Below, in pieces: positions 54,401-63,247 of a stretch of DNA of 64,000 nt. Each line of letters begins with the position of its first letter. The first letter of the stretch is position 1. This stretch comes from an uncultured Alphaproteobacteria bacterium (GTDB taxonomy: Bacteria; Pseudomonadota; Alphaproteobacteria; RF32; CAG-239). The stretch spans positions 1-64,000 of the forward strand of contig CAKQDU010000003.1 in assembly GCA_934229625.1 (NCBI GenBank), written 5' to 3'. Made by a program: the position numbers and the translations under genes. The notes below the pieces were generated by a model. That model worked only from the letters and a program-made list of their open reading frames with translations. It ran no database searches and was not told the origin of the DNA.

Positions 54401-54789
54401 TGCAAAAAGCCGAAAATTGGTATGATACCGGCGATATTGTGAAAATAGATGATGAGGGGTTTGTTTCAATTTGCGGCAGAGTTAAGCGGTTTGCTAAAAT
54501 CGGCGGAGAAATGGTTTCGTTAACCGCTGTGGAACAGGCAATAGAAAAAATATATCCGAATGCCGTACTGGGCGTTTTGAGTGTTGCTGATGATAAAAAA
54601 GGTGAAAAAATTGTTTTGATGATATCTGAGAAAACAGCTGATTTGGCAGAAATTAAACGCAATTTCAAAAAACAGGGTATCAGTGAACTGTGGTGTCCGA
54701 AAGAGGTTGTTTATATGGCAGAGCCGCCGTTGTCCGGAAGCGGAAAATTTGACTATCTGACAGCGATGAAAATGCTGTCTGAAAGATAA
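51418..54789 (+). CDS. Fused lysophospholipid transporter / acyltransferase / acyl-ACP synthetase
   Basis: A 1123-residue three-part protein. Residues ~1-420: 12-helix MFS permease like LplT (LLATQFLGAFNDNLFKN). ~430-620: PlsC-type acyltransferase with H454 in the HX4D motif (NHISLLD) and FPEGRIS. ~640-1123: AMP-forming synthetase with ILFTSGSEGLPKAV (~795), GYGTTELSP and YDTGDIV. In E. coli these are separate (LplT plus Aas) and together import and re-acylate lyso-PE with acyl-ACP. The ATG at 51418 has AAAGGTG upstream. It follows the autotransporter by 16 bases. Confidence 0.92.
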   Translation: MTNKIWREKRFFPLLATQFLGAFNDNLFKNTLMVFVAYKLSGDAQTVNIYANLAAGIFILPYFLFSAFAGLLADKFSRSKLTIILKISELFMMSVSAVIFMFNSPNLLIFMLFLMGLQSTFFGPIKYALLPQLLKPNELVAGNAYVEAGTYVSIILGSVLGTMLPVCASVILLIACAALGVVSAYKIPKTTGVQPDLKIDFNLWRQIKENISLIRSHTIVFRTIIGATWFWVLGVFFLTELFPLCSKVFNTEKSVVTMFLVLFSVGVGVGSVFCNKLLKDEVSIVYVPISAVGLCLCSFAVYLLSGGFETPAETLDLAAFLSLPRGILLCVFLFLFAFCGGMYVVPLNALMQKKAPKKCTASVIAGNNIVNSLGMVGISIFAMVLTMLGFKITTLFLFVAVISVGVAVYICMLLPDALVRSLFRSLLKLFFRVDVCGAQNLQKAGSKALIVANHISLLDGVLIAAFLPRKITFAIDSDWGNKWYVKLFGGLVDFCPLNPANPLAIRTLIDEVNKNKTVMIFPEGRISVTGSLMKVYEGAGVIAAKTGAKIVPLRIDGAQYSKFSYIGRFVKTQMFPKIKMFVLPPCELSVRQDVSMREKRHAASLKLYDIMASMMYQTTDVNVSLFNSLLQAERLFGGKHKIALDMNKKTLSYNQFILKSYVLGAAYKKLLAGQEKVGILLPNSLANAVSFFALQYAAKIPVMLNFSLGAKQFASCVKTTKLKTVISSRKFIEAGKLEKLEENIKNIGAEIVYLEDFASQISWLTKLKGFKKYLRREEVKTLANKPAVILFTSGSEGLPKAVLLSHRNILANVQQLRLAMPFNSKDVFLNALPMFHSFGLTVGTVLPLLHGVKVCLYPSPLHYRIIPELAYDLQATAIIGTDAFLYGYGRMASAYDFFPIRFAVAGGEKLKERTSELWMKKFGVRIFEGYGTTELSPVISVNTPMYYKENTVGRILPEIKYKLQKVAGVKEGGKLLLQADNLMLGYMKADKPDILQKAENWYDTGDIVKIDDEGFVSICGRVKRFAKIGGEMVSLTAVEQAIEKIYPNAVLGVLSVADDKKGEKIVLMISEKTADLAEIKRNFKKQGISELWCPKEVVYMAEPPLSGSGKFDYLTAMKMLSER

Positions 54790-54925
54790 AATATTTTTAA
54801 TTTCAGATTGTTGTGGATAACCATTTTTTTACTCGATGAAAAATAGCTTTTAAAGGTGAAAATTACATCAAAAATAATCAGAATCTGTAAACAAAAAATG
54901 TGTGGAAAAATGTGTGCCGAAAAAC

Positions 54926-54959
54926 AAAAAAATACCTGTGTTTGAAACAGGTATTTTTT
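54926..54959. terminator. Bidirectional terminator
   Basis: AAAAAATACCTGT / ACAGGTATTTTTT stem with a short loop, with A and T runs on the two sides. Serves the acyltransferase fusion gene (plus) and the DUF2934 gene (minus). Confidence 0.8.
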
Positions 54960-54976
54960 GTAGAAACAGATATAAA

Positions 54977-55216
54977 TTATTTCTTAGAAGTTCTTCTGCT
55001 TGTGCTTGTTTTTGCAGAGCTTGATTTTGCAGTTGATTTAGTAGAAGATTTTTTGCAAGAGCAAGCTGAGCTTGAGTTTGAAGAAGAGCTGTTGCCATAA
55101 AGTTGGTTCATAGCCATTGTCCAGAAATATTCATCTTTACCGCTTGGGCAACCTGCGTTCTGCCAATTATAATATGCAGCTTCGCGTACATAATTTTCAT
55201 TATAATTTTTAGTCAT
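54977..55216 (-). CDS. Small DUF2934 protein with a Ser/Lys-rich tail
   Basis: A 79-residue protein. Residues ~8-40 match the DUF2934 pattern (VREAAYYNWQNAGCPSGKDE, then W and a helical end). The second half is a low-complexity Ser/Lys/Thr tail with a C-S-C pair, basic enough for nucleic-acid or surface binding. GGAG-type ribosome site upstream (TTGGAGAT). DUF2934 proteins are small and of unknown function. Confidence 0.75.
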   Translation of the reverse strand: MTKNYNENYVREAAYYNWQNAGCPSGKDEYFWTMAMNQLYGNSSSSNSSSACSCKKSSTKSTAKSSSAKTSTSRRTSKK

Positions 55217-55433
55217 TTTATATCTCCAATAATTGTTTATAACACTTCTGAGTATAGACGCTTTTTTTTTAGCGTCAATACTTTAAAAAGCATAAATTAT
55301 ATGCTAAAAAAATTTATACATAATTTAAGTATATTTCCTTGCTTTTAAATGGATTAGTTTATATAGATATAAGAAGAAAGTTTTAATATAAGCAAACTAA
55401 TATTATTTTGCTGTTCTGTTATGGGAGTTTATT

Positions 55434-57632
55434 ATGGATAATATGTTATCAAAAGAAGAAATCACGGCAATTGTTGAAGGAAATCACGGAAACGTTTTCG
55501 CAGTGCTGGGAATTCACCGCAATAAAGGTTCAAAAAAGGTGTTTATCCGCGCTTATCAGCCATTTGCTTCGTCTATTGAAGTTGTTGATGAACAAGGCGC
55601 GTCGCTTGGTCTGATGGAAAAAATAGATGAAAGAGGATTTTTTCAGATAAACTTTGATAGAACAGAAGATTTTGTTTATCATTTCAGAATTACCAATGAC
55701 AAAGGTCAGGTTTATGAGGCAGAAGATACTTATCGTTTTCCATCGACAATCGGCGATATTGATGAGTATTTGTTTGCTCAGGGCAATCACCGTGATATTT
55801 ATAAAAAACTCGGTTCGCATTTGATGGAAATTAACGGCGTAAAAGGTGTGGCGTTTGCTGTGTGGGCGCCAAACGCCAAACGTGTGTCGGTAATCGGCAG
55901 TTTTAATAACTGGGACGGACGTATTGATGTGATGCGTAAACACATAAACTGCGGCGTGTGGGATATATTTATTCCGGGACTGGTAGAAGGCGAGTATTAT
56001 AAGTTTGAAATAAAAACTCAAGATGATAGAATTTTAACAAAATCGGACCCGTTGGCAACATATGCCGAAGTGCGTCCGAATACGGCTTCTATTGTTTATG
56101 ATATTAACCATTATCAATGGAATGACGATGAGTGGATGAAGTACCGCGAAAACAGCAATACCTACGACCGCCCGATGTCTATTTATGAAGTGCATTTAGG
56201 CTCTTGGCGCCGCAAAGGAGATAACGGCAGCGAATTTTTGACCTATCGAGAATTTGCTGACAGATTGGTGCCTTATGTCAGCAATATGGGCTTTACGCAT
56301 GTTGAATTTTTGCCGTTGTGCGAACATCCTTTAGACGCTTCATGGGGATATCAAATAACAGGCTTGTTTGCTCCGACTTCACGTTTTGGCACACCGGACG
56401 ATTTCCGCTATATGATTGATAAATTCCATCAGGCAGGCATAAGCGTTATTATGGATTGGGTTCCGGCGCATTTTCCGAAAGATGCTCATGGTTTGGCTGA
56501 GTTTGACGGTACGTGTTTGTATGAACATTCAGACCCTCGTAAAGGCGAACACAAAGATTGGGGAACTAAAATCTATAACTATGGCCGCACGGAAGTTTGC
56601 AATTTGCTGTGTGCCAGCGCTTTGTATTGGCTGAAAGAATTTCATATTGACGGGTTGCGCGTGGATGCGGTTGCTTCCATGCTGTATTTGGACTATTCGC
56701 GCAAACAGGGCGAGTGGGTGCCAAACGTTTATGGCGGCAACGAAAATTTGGAGGCAATCGCCTTTATTCGTAAAATGAATGAAATGGTTTATACTCAGAC
56801 TAAAGGCACAATTACCTGCGCCGAAGAGTCTACCGCTTGGCCGATGGTTTCTCGTCCGGTTTCCGCTGGAGGTTTGGGGTTTGGCTATAAATGGAATATG
56901 GGGTGGATGAATGATACTCTGCGTTATATCAGCCATGAGCCGGTACACCGCAAATATCATCATGGTTTGCTGACATTCGGTTTATTGTATGCGTTTAACG
57001 AGAACTTTATTTTGCCGATTTCTCATGATGAAGTTGTGCATGGCAAAGGCTCTATGCTGGAAAAAATGCCTGGCGACGAATGGCAAAAATTTGCTAATCT
57101 GCGCGCTTATTATGGTTTTATGTGGACACATCCTGGTAAAAAACTTTTGTTTATGGGTAATGAATTTGGACAAGACTGGGAGTGGAACAGCGAAGAAAGC
57201 TTGCGTTGGTTCTTGCTGGATTATCCGATGTATAAAGGTATGCAAAACTGCGTGCGTGATTTGAATTTGATGTATAAAGGCAACGAAGCTCTGTATGAAG
57301 AAGATTTTGATTCACGCGGTTTTGAGTGGATAGACCATTCAAATTGCGATGATAGCGTGATATCTTATATCCGCAAAGGACATAATCCTGATGATTATTT
57401 GGTTGTTGTATGCAACTTTACTCCTGTTGTACGCCATAATTATCGGGTTGGTGTGAGTGAAGCTTGTTCTTATCAAGAGATTTTTAACAGCGATGATAAA
57501 AATTATTGGGGCGGAGGTGTGCGCAATGAAGGACCTCAGCAGGCACAGAATTTTGGCGTCAGCGGCAGACCGTATTCAATAGAATTGGTATTGCCTCCGC
57601 TTTCAACTATTGTGTTAAAACCTATTCGCTAA
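55434..57632 (+). CDS. glgB: 1,4-alpha-glucan branching enzyme
   Basis: A 732-residue GH13 enzyme (E. coli 728) that cuts alpha-1,4 chains and rejoins them as alpha-1,6 branches in glycogen. N1 and CBM48 domains (residues 1-220; VWAPNAKRVSVIGSFNNWDG), then the catalytic barrel: DWVPAHFPKD, nucleophile Asp in HIDGLRVDAVASM (~400), acid Glu in TCAEESTAWP (~455) and HDEVVHGKGSM. GGGAG precedes the ATG. First of three closely spaced alpha-glucan genes. Confidence 0.97.
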   Translation: MDNMLSKEEITAIVEGNHGNVFAVLGIHRNKGSKKVFIRAYQPFASSIEVVDEQGASLGLMEKIDERGFFQINFDRTEDFVYHFRITNDKGQVYEAEDTYRFPSTIGDIDEYLFAQGNHRDIYKKLGSHLMEINGVKGVAFAVWAPNAKRVSVIGSFNNWDGRIDVMRKHINCGVWDIFIPGLVEGEYYKFEIKTQDDRILTKSDPLATYAEVRPNTASIVYDINHYQWNDDEWMKYRENSNTYDRPMSIYEVHLGSWRRKGDNGSEFLTYREFADRLVPYVSNMGFTHVEFLPLCEHPLDASWGYQITGLFAPTSRFGTPDDFRYMIDKFHQAGISVIMDWVPAHFPKDAHGLAEFDGTCLYEHSDPRKGEHKDWGTKIYNYGRTEVCNLLCASALYWLKEFHIDGLRVDAVASMLYLDYSRKQGEWVPNVYGGNENLEAIAFIRKMNEMVYTQTKGTITCAEESTAWPMVSRPVSAGGLGFGYKWNMGWMNDTLRYISHEPVHRKYHHGLLTFGLLYAFNENFILPISHDEVVHGKGSMLEKMPGDEWQKFANLRAYYGFMWTHPGKKLLFMGNEFGQDWEWNSEESLRWFLLDYPMYKGMQNCVRDLNLMYKGNEALYEEDFDSRGFEWIDHSNCDDSVISYIRKGHNPDDYLVVVCNFTPVVRHNYRVGVSEACSYQEIFNSDDKNYWGGGVRNEGPQQAQNFGVSGRPYSIELVLPPLSTIVLKPIR

Positions 57633-57654
57633 AACAACAACGTAAGGAAATTAA

Positions 57655-59742
57655 ATGAACAAAGACATAAAAGTTTTTAATGGCAGTCCATATCCTTTGG
57701 GTGCTGTATGTGATGAAAAAGGCGTGAATTTTGCGCTGTTTTCCGCCAACGCCGAAAAAGTGGAGCTTTGTTTGTTTGATGAAAGCGGCAGCAAAGAGCT
57801 GCAACGTTTTCCAATTATGGAAAATGACAATAATATTTGGCATATTTATTTGCAAGGCGTAAAAGCCGGACAGCTTTATGGCTATAGGGTTTATGGACCT
57901 TATGAACCGCTGAAAGGCAAGCGTTTTAATCCGAATAAATTGCTGATGGACCCATATGCTAAAAAATTAAGCGGAGAAATTATTTGGCACAAGGCTTTGT
58001 TCGGTTATGACACAGACAGCGAAAATAAAGATTTATCATTCAGTAATCTGGACAGCGCGCCGTATGTGCCAAAGTCTGTTGTTGTGAACGATACGTTTGA
58101 TTGGGAAAATGATAAATCTCCAAAAATAGATGATGGTAATCGGGTTATTTATGAAACTCATGTCGGAGGGTACACTAAACTGCATCCAAAGGTAGAGGCT
58201 TCGCTGCGCGGTAAGTTTTTGGCACTTGGCGCTAAAAGCGTGGTGAATTATCTGAATTGGCTGGGAGTCACTTCTGTTGAGTTGCTGCCCGTATTTGCTT
58301 TTTTCGGTGAAAAACACGGAATGTACATAGACAATTATTGGGGATATGAAACACTCTCATATTTTGTGCCGGAAGCTAAATATATGGTGGAAAATAATCC
58401 TGATGAGTTCAAGCAAATGGTAAAAACATTGCATGCCGCAGGTAAAGAAGTTATTTTGGATGTGGTGTATAATCACACGATTGAAGGCAATCAGATGGGA
58501 CCGACTTTATGCTATCGCGGTATTGATAACGAAAGCTATTATACCTTGCAGGAAAATCCTCGGTATTATTTTGACAGCACAGGATGCGGAGCATCATTCA
58601 ATTTACAGAATCCGTATGTTTTGGCTTTGGTTATGGACTCAATGCGCTATTGGGTAGAAAAAATGCACGTTGACGGTTTTCGTTTGGATTTAGCTTCCAG
58701 CCTGAGCCGGGTGCGCGGAGAATTTACTCAAGACAGCGGTTTTTTGTTGGCGGCGCGTCAGGATGAAGTATTGCGCAAAGTTAAAATGATTGTGGAGCCG
58801 TGGGATGCCACTATGGATGGTTATCGTATCGGCGGTTTTCCGCCGTCGTGGTATGAATGGAACGACCGGTACCGCGATGTGGTGCGTCGTTTTTGGCGCG
58901 GAGACCGTAAACAGGTTGGGGAATTGGCCAGCAGATTGTCCGGTTCAAGCGATATTTTCGGCTATGCTAACCGCGATATAGACAGCAGCGTTAATTTTTT
59001 GACTTCGCATGATGGTTTTACGCTGCATGATTTAGTCAGCTATAATGAAAAACATAATATGGTAAATGGTGAAAACAACCGTGATGGAAATGATGCCAAT
59101 TGGAGTTGGAATTCCGGTATGGAAGGGGAAAGCTGTAAAAATTCTGTTGTCGAAAATCGTGATTTGCGTATTAGAGCAATGTTGGCAACACTTTTAATGT
59201 CTTTCGGTACTCCGATGATTGTTGCGGGAGATGAGTTTGGAAATACTCAGTTCGGTAATAACAATCCATATTGTCAGGATAATGTGCTGACGTGGATTGT
59301 GTGGGACGCTATCAGCCAAAAAGACCGAGATTTAGTGCGGTATGTAAGGCGTCTGATTCAGCTGAGACAAAAAATGAATGTTTTCCAACGTAAAAAGTTT
59401 TTCAGCGGAAAGTTGATAGAAAAATATGCTCGATATGATATTAAGGATATTATGTGGTATCGCGAGGATGGTGTGGAATTTCAAAATCCGGATTGGTATA
59501 TGGAAGACCGCAGAAGTTTGGCCTGCTTAATTTATGGCGAGCCGGCTGCATACTTTGTGATTTATAATGCCAATGATAAAACAAAAAGTTGGACTTTACC
59601 CGATTTTTGGGAAAAAACAAAAGTAACGCTGGCTTTGGACAGCAGCGAACAAATTAAACCTGATACGCCGATAGAATTTGAAAAAATTGAAATTCCGGCT
59701 TGGTCGGTTTGGGTGTTGGATTTGAGAAGACCGGAGAAATAA
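57655..59742 (+). CDS. glgX: Glycogen debranching enzyme (isoamylase type)
   Basis: A 695-residue GH13_11 enzyme that hydrolyses alpha-1,6 branches of phosphorylase-limit dextrin. CBM48-like N-domain (GSPYPLGAVCDEKGVNFALF), then LDVVYNHTIEGN, nucleophile Asp in VDGFRLDLASSL (~345), acid Glu in KMIVEPWDA (~380) and TSHDGFTLHDLVSYN. Starts 22 bases after glgB with AAGGAAAT ribosome site. The E. coli homologue has 657 residues; the length here is typical for wider GlgX. Confidence 0.95.
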   Translation: MNKDIKVFNGSPYPLGAVCDEKGVNFALFSANAEKVELCLFDESGSKELQRFPIMENDNNIWHIYLQGVKAGQLYGYRVYGPYEPLKGKRFNPNKLLMDPYAKKLSGEIIWHKALFGYDTDSENKDLSFSNLDSAPYVPKSVVVNDTFDWENDKSPKIDDGNRVIYETHVGGYTKLHPKVEASLRGKFLALGAKSVVNYLNWLGVTSVELLPVFAFFGEKHGMYIDNYWGYETLSYFVPEAKYMVENNPDEFKQMVKTLHAAGKEVILDVVYNHTIEGNQMGPTLCYRGIDNESYYTLQENPRYYFDSTGCGASFNLQNPYVLALVMDSMRYWVEKMHVDGFRLDLASSLSRVRGEFTQDSGFLLAARQDEVLRKVKMIVEPWDATMDGYRIGGFPPSWYEWNDRYRDVVRRFWRGDRKQVGELASRLSGSSDIFGYANRDIDSSVNFLTSHDGFTLHDLVSYNEKHNMVNGENNRDGNDANWSWNSGMEGESCKNSVVENRDLRIRAMLATLLMSFGTPMIVAGDEFGNTQFGNNNPYCQDNVLTWIVWDAISQKDRDLVRYVRRLIQLRQKMNVFQRKKFFSGKLIEKYARYDIKDIMWYREDGVEFQNPDWYMEDRRSLACLIYGEPAAYFVIYNANDKTKSWTLPDFWEKTKVTLALDSSEQIKPDTPIEFEKIEIPAWSVWVLDLRRPEK

Positions 59743-61869
59743 ATGCAAAACAGTTGGAATTTGTTGTTAGATAAACTGGGTATTGCCAAAAGCTATACGG
59801 ATGCGGCGCAAAATCGCAAAGAGTATGTGACGGATGATGAAACATTGCTGAAAATGGTAAATTATCTGGGTTTTAAATTGGATAAAATCGAAGACAGCGA
59901 CAAACTGTTAGCAAAGCTGGAAAAAGAACGCTGGCTATATGTTTTGGAGCCAATATATGTGCTGCGCCGCAATGCTCTGAAATTTGATGCCGTGCTGCCA
60001 AAAAATGAAGCTGATTGTTTGGAATTGATATTTAAAAATCAGCAAACCGGCGAAGAACCTAATGTGCTGTATTCTTATCAGGTTGTCGGTGAAAAAATGC
60101 TTGGGCGTAAAGAATATGTGCGTTTAGAAATTCAGGCGGACAACGTTTTGGAACCGGCTTATTATGACGTTTATTTAACGGCCGGCAGCAGTAAATCGCA
60201 TACGGTTTTGGCTATTACGCCGGATAAATGCTATGAACCGGAATATTTGCAAAATCATAAGATTTGGGGGATGGCTGTACAGCTTTATTCGTTAACCAGC
60301 GAGCGTAACTGGGGGGTAGGCGATTTTACGGATTTGGCAAATTTAGTTGCTGTGTGCGCGCGTCAAGGAGCAAATATTATAGGATTAAATCCGCTGAATG
60401 TTCTGTTTCATGATTTTCCTGAAAATGCAAGTCCGTATTCTTCTATCAGCCGCCTATTTTTGAATCCGATTTATATAGATGTGGAAAAAGTAAAAGGATA
60501 TAAGACGGAATATTTGATAGGGCAAGAGGAAAAGCTTGAACAATTGCGCAAGACAGAAAACATTGATTATACCGGTGTGTATAATCTTAAAATGAAAGTT
60601 TTGCAAAAGATTTATGACGCTACATTTGACAAGCTGGAAAAGTCGTCGGCGTATCAAAAATTTGAAAAGAAAAATAAAGAAGATTTGGAATGTTTGGCGA
60701 CTTATCAAGCGCTTTATTCGTCGCTCTGTCATTCTGTTTATGGCGGATGGAGAGCATGGCCGAAAGAACTGAAAAATCCTCAATCTTCTGAAGTCAAAAA
60801 GTTTAGGGCGGATAATCGCAAGGCTGTAAATTTCTTTAAGTTTTTGCAATATTGGGCTGAAAAACAGCTGGAAGATGTGCAGAAAGAAATTGAAGAACGC
60901 GGTTTGAAAATAGGTTTGTATCGTGATTTGCCTGTGGGATTGTGCAAAGACAGCGCCGAGCTGTGGAGCGAAAACGATTTATTTATTAAGGATTGCGGAG
61001 CCGGCGCTCCTCCTGATGTTTTTTTTCCGACAGGGCAAAAATGGTGTTTGGGGGCGTTCAATCCATATAAGTTAAAAGCCAACGCCTATCGACCATTTAT
61101 CAAAATTCTGCGAGCAGCGATGGAAAACGCCGGAGCAATCCGCATTGACCATGTGATGAGCTTGCAGCGTTTATATATTATTCCCGACGCTTCTGAAAAA
61201 GGCACATACATTTACTACCCGTTTGCCGATATGCTTGGTATTTTGGCGCTGGAAAGTCATTTGCATAAATGTATGGTGGTGGGCGAAAGCATCGGCAACG
61301 TGCCGGACGGTTTTATTGAGGCTATTCAAGAGCGCGGAGTGTATTCGCTGAGCGTGCTGTGGTCGGAGCGCTGGAACGGCAGCGGACCGTTTAAGCTGCC
61401 GCAGGATTTTGCACCGCACACATTCTGTTCTATCGGTACGCATGATATGGCACCGCTGAAAATGCGTTGGTTTGGCGGAGACATAGAAACCATGTATAAC
61501 CTGAAAATGCTGACAGATGCGGAACGTCAAAATCAATATAAGGGCAGGGAAGCCGAGCGTAAGTGTTTGCTGGACGCTTTGGACTATACGCATTCCTGGT
61601 CGGCGGATAGAACTCGTCAAGGTGATTGCTTATACGGCGAAGGATATCCAAACGGTATTATGGAAGCGACAGAGCGGTATTTGTCTTCTAGTAACTGCGC
61701 GGTATTTTTGGCGCAGCCGGAAGATATTTTTGGCGTGAACGTGTTGCAGAATCTACCGGGGACGGACAGAGATAAGCACCCTAATTGGCGGCGTAAATTA
61801 CCTGTGAAATTAGAAGATTTTGAACAGAATGAGGAATTTGAACGGGCGGTAAAAGCCATAAGCCGATAG
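59743..61869 (+). CDS. malQ: 4-alpha-glucanotransferase (amylomaltase)
   Basis: A 708-residue GH77 enzyme moving maltodextrin segments between chains. GH77 landmarks: WGMAVQLYSLTSERNWGVGDF (~175), GLYRDLPVGLCKDSAE, nucleophile Asp in IRIDHVMSLQR (~470), acid Glu in VVGESIGNVPDG (~515) and SIGTHDMAPL. The N-terminal ~150 residues form the extra domain of MalQ-type proteins. The ATG directly follows the glgX stop. With glgB and glgX it processes stored glycogen; glgA, glgC and glgP are not in the window. Confidence 0.95.
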   Translation: MQNSWNLLLDKLGIAKSYTDAAQNRKEYVTDDETLLKMVNYLGFKLDKIEDSDKLLAKLEKERWLYVLEPIYVLRRNALKFDAVLPKNEADCLELIFKNQQTGEEPNVLYSYQVVGEKMLGRKEYVRLEIQADNVLEPAYYDVYLTAGSSKSHTVLAITPDKCYEPEYLQNHKIWGMAVQLYSLTSERNWGVGDFTDLANLVAVCARQGANIIGLNPLNVLFHDFPENASPYSSISRLFLNPIYIDVEKVKGYKTEYLIGQEEKLEQLRKTENIDYTGVYNLKMKVLQKIYDATFDKLEKSSAYQKFEKKNKEDLECLATYQALYSSLCHSVYGGWRAWPKELKNPQSSEVKKFRADNRKAVNFFKFLQYWAEKQLEDVQKEIEERGLKIGLYRDLPVGLCKDSAELWSENDLFIKDCGAGAPPDVFFPTGQKWCLGAFNPYKLKANAYRPFIKILRAAMENAGAIRIDHVMSLQRLYIIPDASEKGTYIYYPFADMLGILALESHLHKCMVVGESIGNVPDGFIEAIQERGVYSLSVLWSERWNGSGPFKLPQDFAPHTFCSIGTHDMAPLKMRWFGGDIETMYNLKMLTDAERQNQYKGREAERKCLLDALDYTHSWSADRTRQGDCLYGEGYPNGIMEATERYLSSSNCAVFLAQPEDIFGVNVLQNLPGTDRDKHPNWRRKLPVKLEDFEQNEEFERAVKAISR

Positions 61870-61902
61870 CGGGTTTGATAGGTTAATTATTTCATATAAT
61901 AG

Positions 61903-61931
61903 TTGACAAATATACAAAAATATTCTATAAA
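61903..61931 (+). promoter_or_regulatory. Near-consensus promoter downstream of malQ
   Basis: TTGACA, 17-base spacer, TATAAA. The predicted transcript starts near 61938, so the upstream in-frame codons of the next frame are not translated and the ATG at 61978 is favoured as its start. Confidence 0.75.
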
Positions 61932-61977
61932 AAAAGTGTTTTGGTATTATTTTGTCTCATTTTTTAATTTTGTTATT

Positions 61978-62466
61978 ATGAAATTTAAGAAACTTGCTTT
62001 GGATTTTTACCGTGCTTTAAGTAAACTTCCTAATTGGGGTAAGGTTATGGCGCTTGCCTCTGTAGCTTCACTTTTTTGTGCCATTCATCCTGTTGTAAAG
62101 CCTATCAATGATTTAACGTACAACCATAATCGCTTGTATGTTAATGAAAAAGGTAAGCTGGATTTGTATATGTTCGCTTCTGTTTCAAATGAGTTTCCTA
62201 ACGAATATATCAACATCAATCGTAAGCCTTGTGCCGGTGATAATGTTGTTATTTTACGTGAAAGACTCAATGAAAAAGGTGAAATCTTTATGTTTTATAA
62301 TCCGAGAGCTTCAGGTATTACGGTTTGGAGAAAGAACCTTAACAATTATCTGAAGAATCGACAGCGTAAAAAAATGGCATTGTCTTTTTTGTTTTCCGCC
62401 AGTCTTTGTTTGGGGTCATTTCCAGGACTTATCAAGAGAATGATGGAGTTGATTCCTCGTAGATAA
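61978..62466 (+). CDS. Small membrane protein of unknown function
   Basis: About 162 residues with an N-terminal hydrophobic helix (VMALASVASLFCAIHP, residues ~23-38) and a second near the C-terminus (MALSFLFSASLCLGSFPGLI, ~133-152). A soluble domain lies between. The basic ends (KFKK, RRK, IPRR) suggest both termini are cytoplasmic and the middle periplasmic. No family recognised. No strong ribosome site precedes the ATG, so the start is tentative. Own promoter and own terminator show a single-gene unit. Confidence 0.6.
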   Translation: MKFKKLALDFYRALSKLPNWGKVMALASVASLFCAIHPVVKPINDLTYNHNRLYVNEKGKLDLYMFASVSNEFPNEYININRKPCAGDNVVILRERLNEKGEIFMFYNPRASGITVWRKNLNNYLKNRQRKKMALSFLFSASLCLGSFPGLIKRMMELIPRR

Positions 62467-62470
62467 CATA

Positions 62471-62508
62471 AAAAAAATACCGACATTTTGAAATGCCGGT
62501 ATTTTTTT
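62471..62508. terminator. Bidirectional terminator
   Basis: AAAAATACCGaCATTT / AAATGcCGGTATTTTT stem with A and T runs on either side, between the convergent genes ending at 62466 and 62524. Confidence 0.8.
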
Positions 62509-62523
62509 ATAATCGGAATAAAA

Positions 62524-63120
62524 TTATCTTTCAACCGTAACATCCGTCAGGTGGAAGCTTTCAAATTCATCTGTTGCCGGAATCGTAAAACGGCTACGGC
62601 TTTTGGCAACCATCGCAGTTGCTTCGGCCCCGCCTTCATAGATTACGGCACCGGATTTGTCATTAAATGTTACGGAAATTAAAATGCGTGAAATATCATT
62701 TTCACTATCATTTTCCAAATAGCCGCAGATGGCATTATCACATTTTACCAAGCCATATACTTTCACACCATCTTTATCATAAGTGTTGGCATTTTCTTTT
62801 TCTTTAGTGTCGGCGGCTTTTGTTGTTTCTTCGGCAACTTTAGAATTATTATCAGCCGGTGCTGCGGTTTCATCTGATGGCAGTACAGCAAAACTTCCGG
62901 CTAATGCAATTATGATTATGGCAATTAAAGGTACCTTTTTCCCTTTAATTTCAAGATATCTGCCTTTAATGTATTTTTTATAAGCAGCAAAAAAAAGAAT
63001 AAAAATTTCTTTTATGGCTTTAAAATATTTTTTATTTTTTAGCAGCATACCGATATTTTGAACTTTTTCCAATAAATTTTCGGCGCTAACTTCGTTGACT
63101 TGAGGTGTTTGTTCTGTCAT
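62524..63120 (-). CDS. Membrane-anchored protein with FxLYD-like domain
   Basis: About 198 residues. A cytoplasmic helical segment (1-60), one membrane helix (VPLIAIIIIALAGSFAVLP, ~63-82), an acidic Ala/Thr/Lys linker and a C-terminal beta-sandwich domain (~120-198; YGYLENDSENDISRI-like strand pattern, VTFNDKSGAVI) resembling FxLYD/DUF3426-type extracytoplasmic domains. The function is unknown. The ATG at 63120 has AAGGATAAG upstream; the frame is open to 63150. Confidence 0.65.
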   Translation of the reverse strand: MTEQTPQVNEVSAENLLEKVQNIGMLLKNKKYFKAIKEIFILFFAAYKKYIKGRYLEIKGKKVPLIAIIIIALAGSFAVLPSDETAAPADNNSKVAEETTKAADTKEKENANTYDKDGVKVYGLVKCDNAICGYLENDSENDISRILISVTFNDKSGAVIYEGGAEATAMVAKSRSRFTIPATDEFESFHLTDVTVER

Positions 63121-63197
63121 TTTCTTATCCTTTAACAATAAAACCTGCATTTTTTAAAAAAATACCGAAAATGTATTGAAAAAAAGTAAACATAATA

Positions 63198-63227
63198 AAA
63201 AAACTGCTCCAAAAAAGAGCAGTTTTT
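63198..63227. terminator. Terminator after the secretion ATPase gene
   Basis: AAAAACTGCTC / GAGCAGTTTTT stem with a seven-base loop; T runs on both strands. Twenty bases past the stop of the gene ending at 63248. Confidence 0.8.
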
Positions 63228-63247
63228 GCAGATTTTTTATGAAATGA

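Noticed and set aside
54803..54815. TGTGGATAA, a perfect DnaA box on the reverse strand, with a similar TGTGG sequence about 100 bases on
   Set aside because: One perfect box in AT-rich DNA is expected by chance. There is no cluster of boxes, no dnaA, dnaN, hemE or parAB genes nearby, and no visible unwinding-element array, so an origin is not claimed.
55434..61869. Many long antisense frames inside glgB, glgX and malQ
   Set aside because: Frames opposite strongly conserved enzymes with no ribosome sites; they are shadows of the coding strand.
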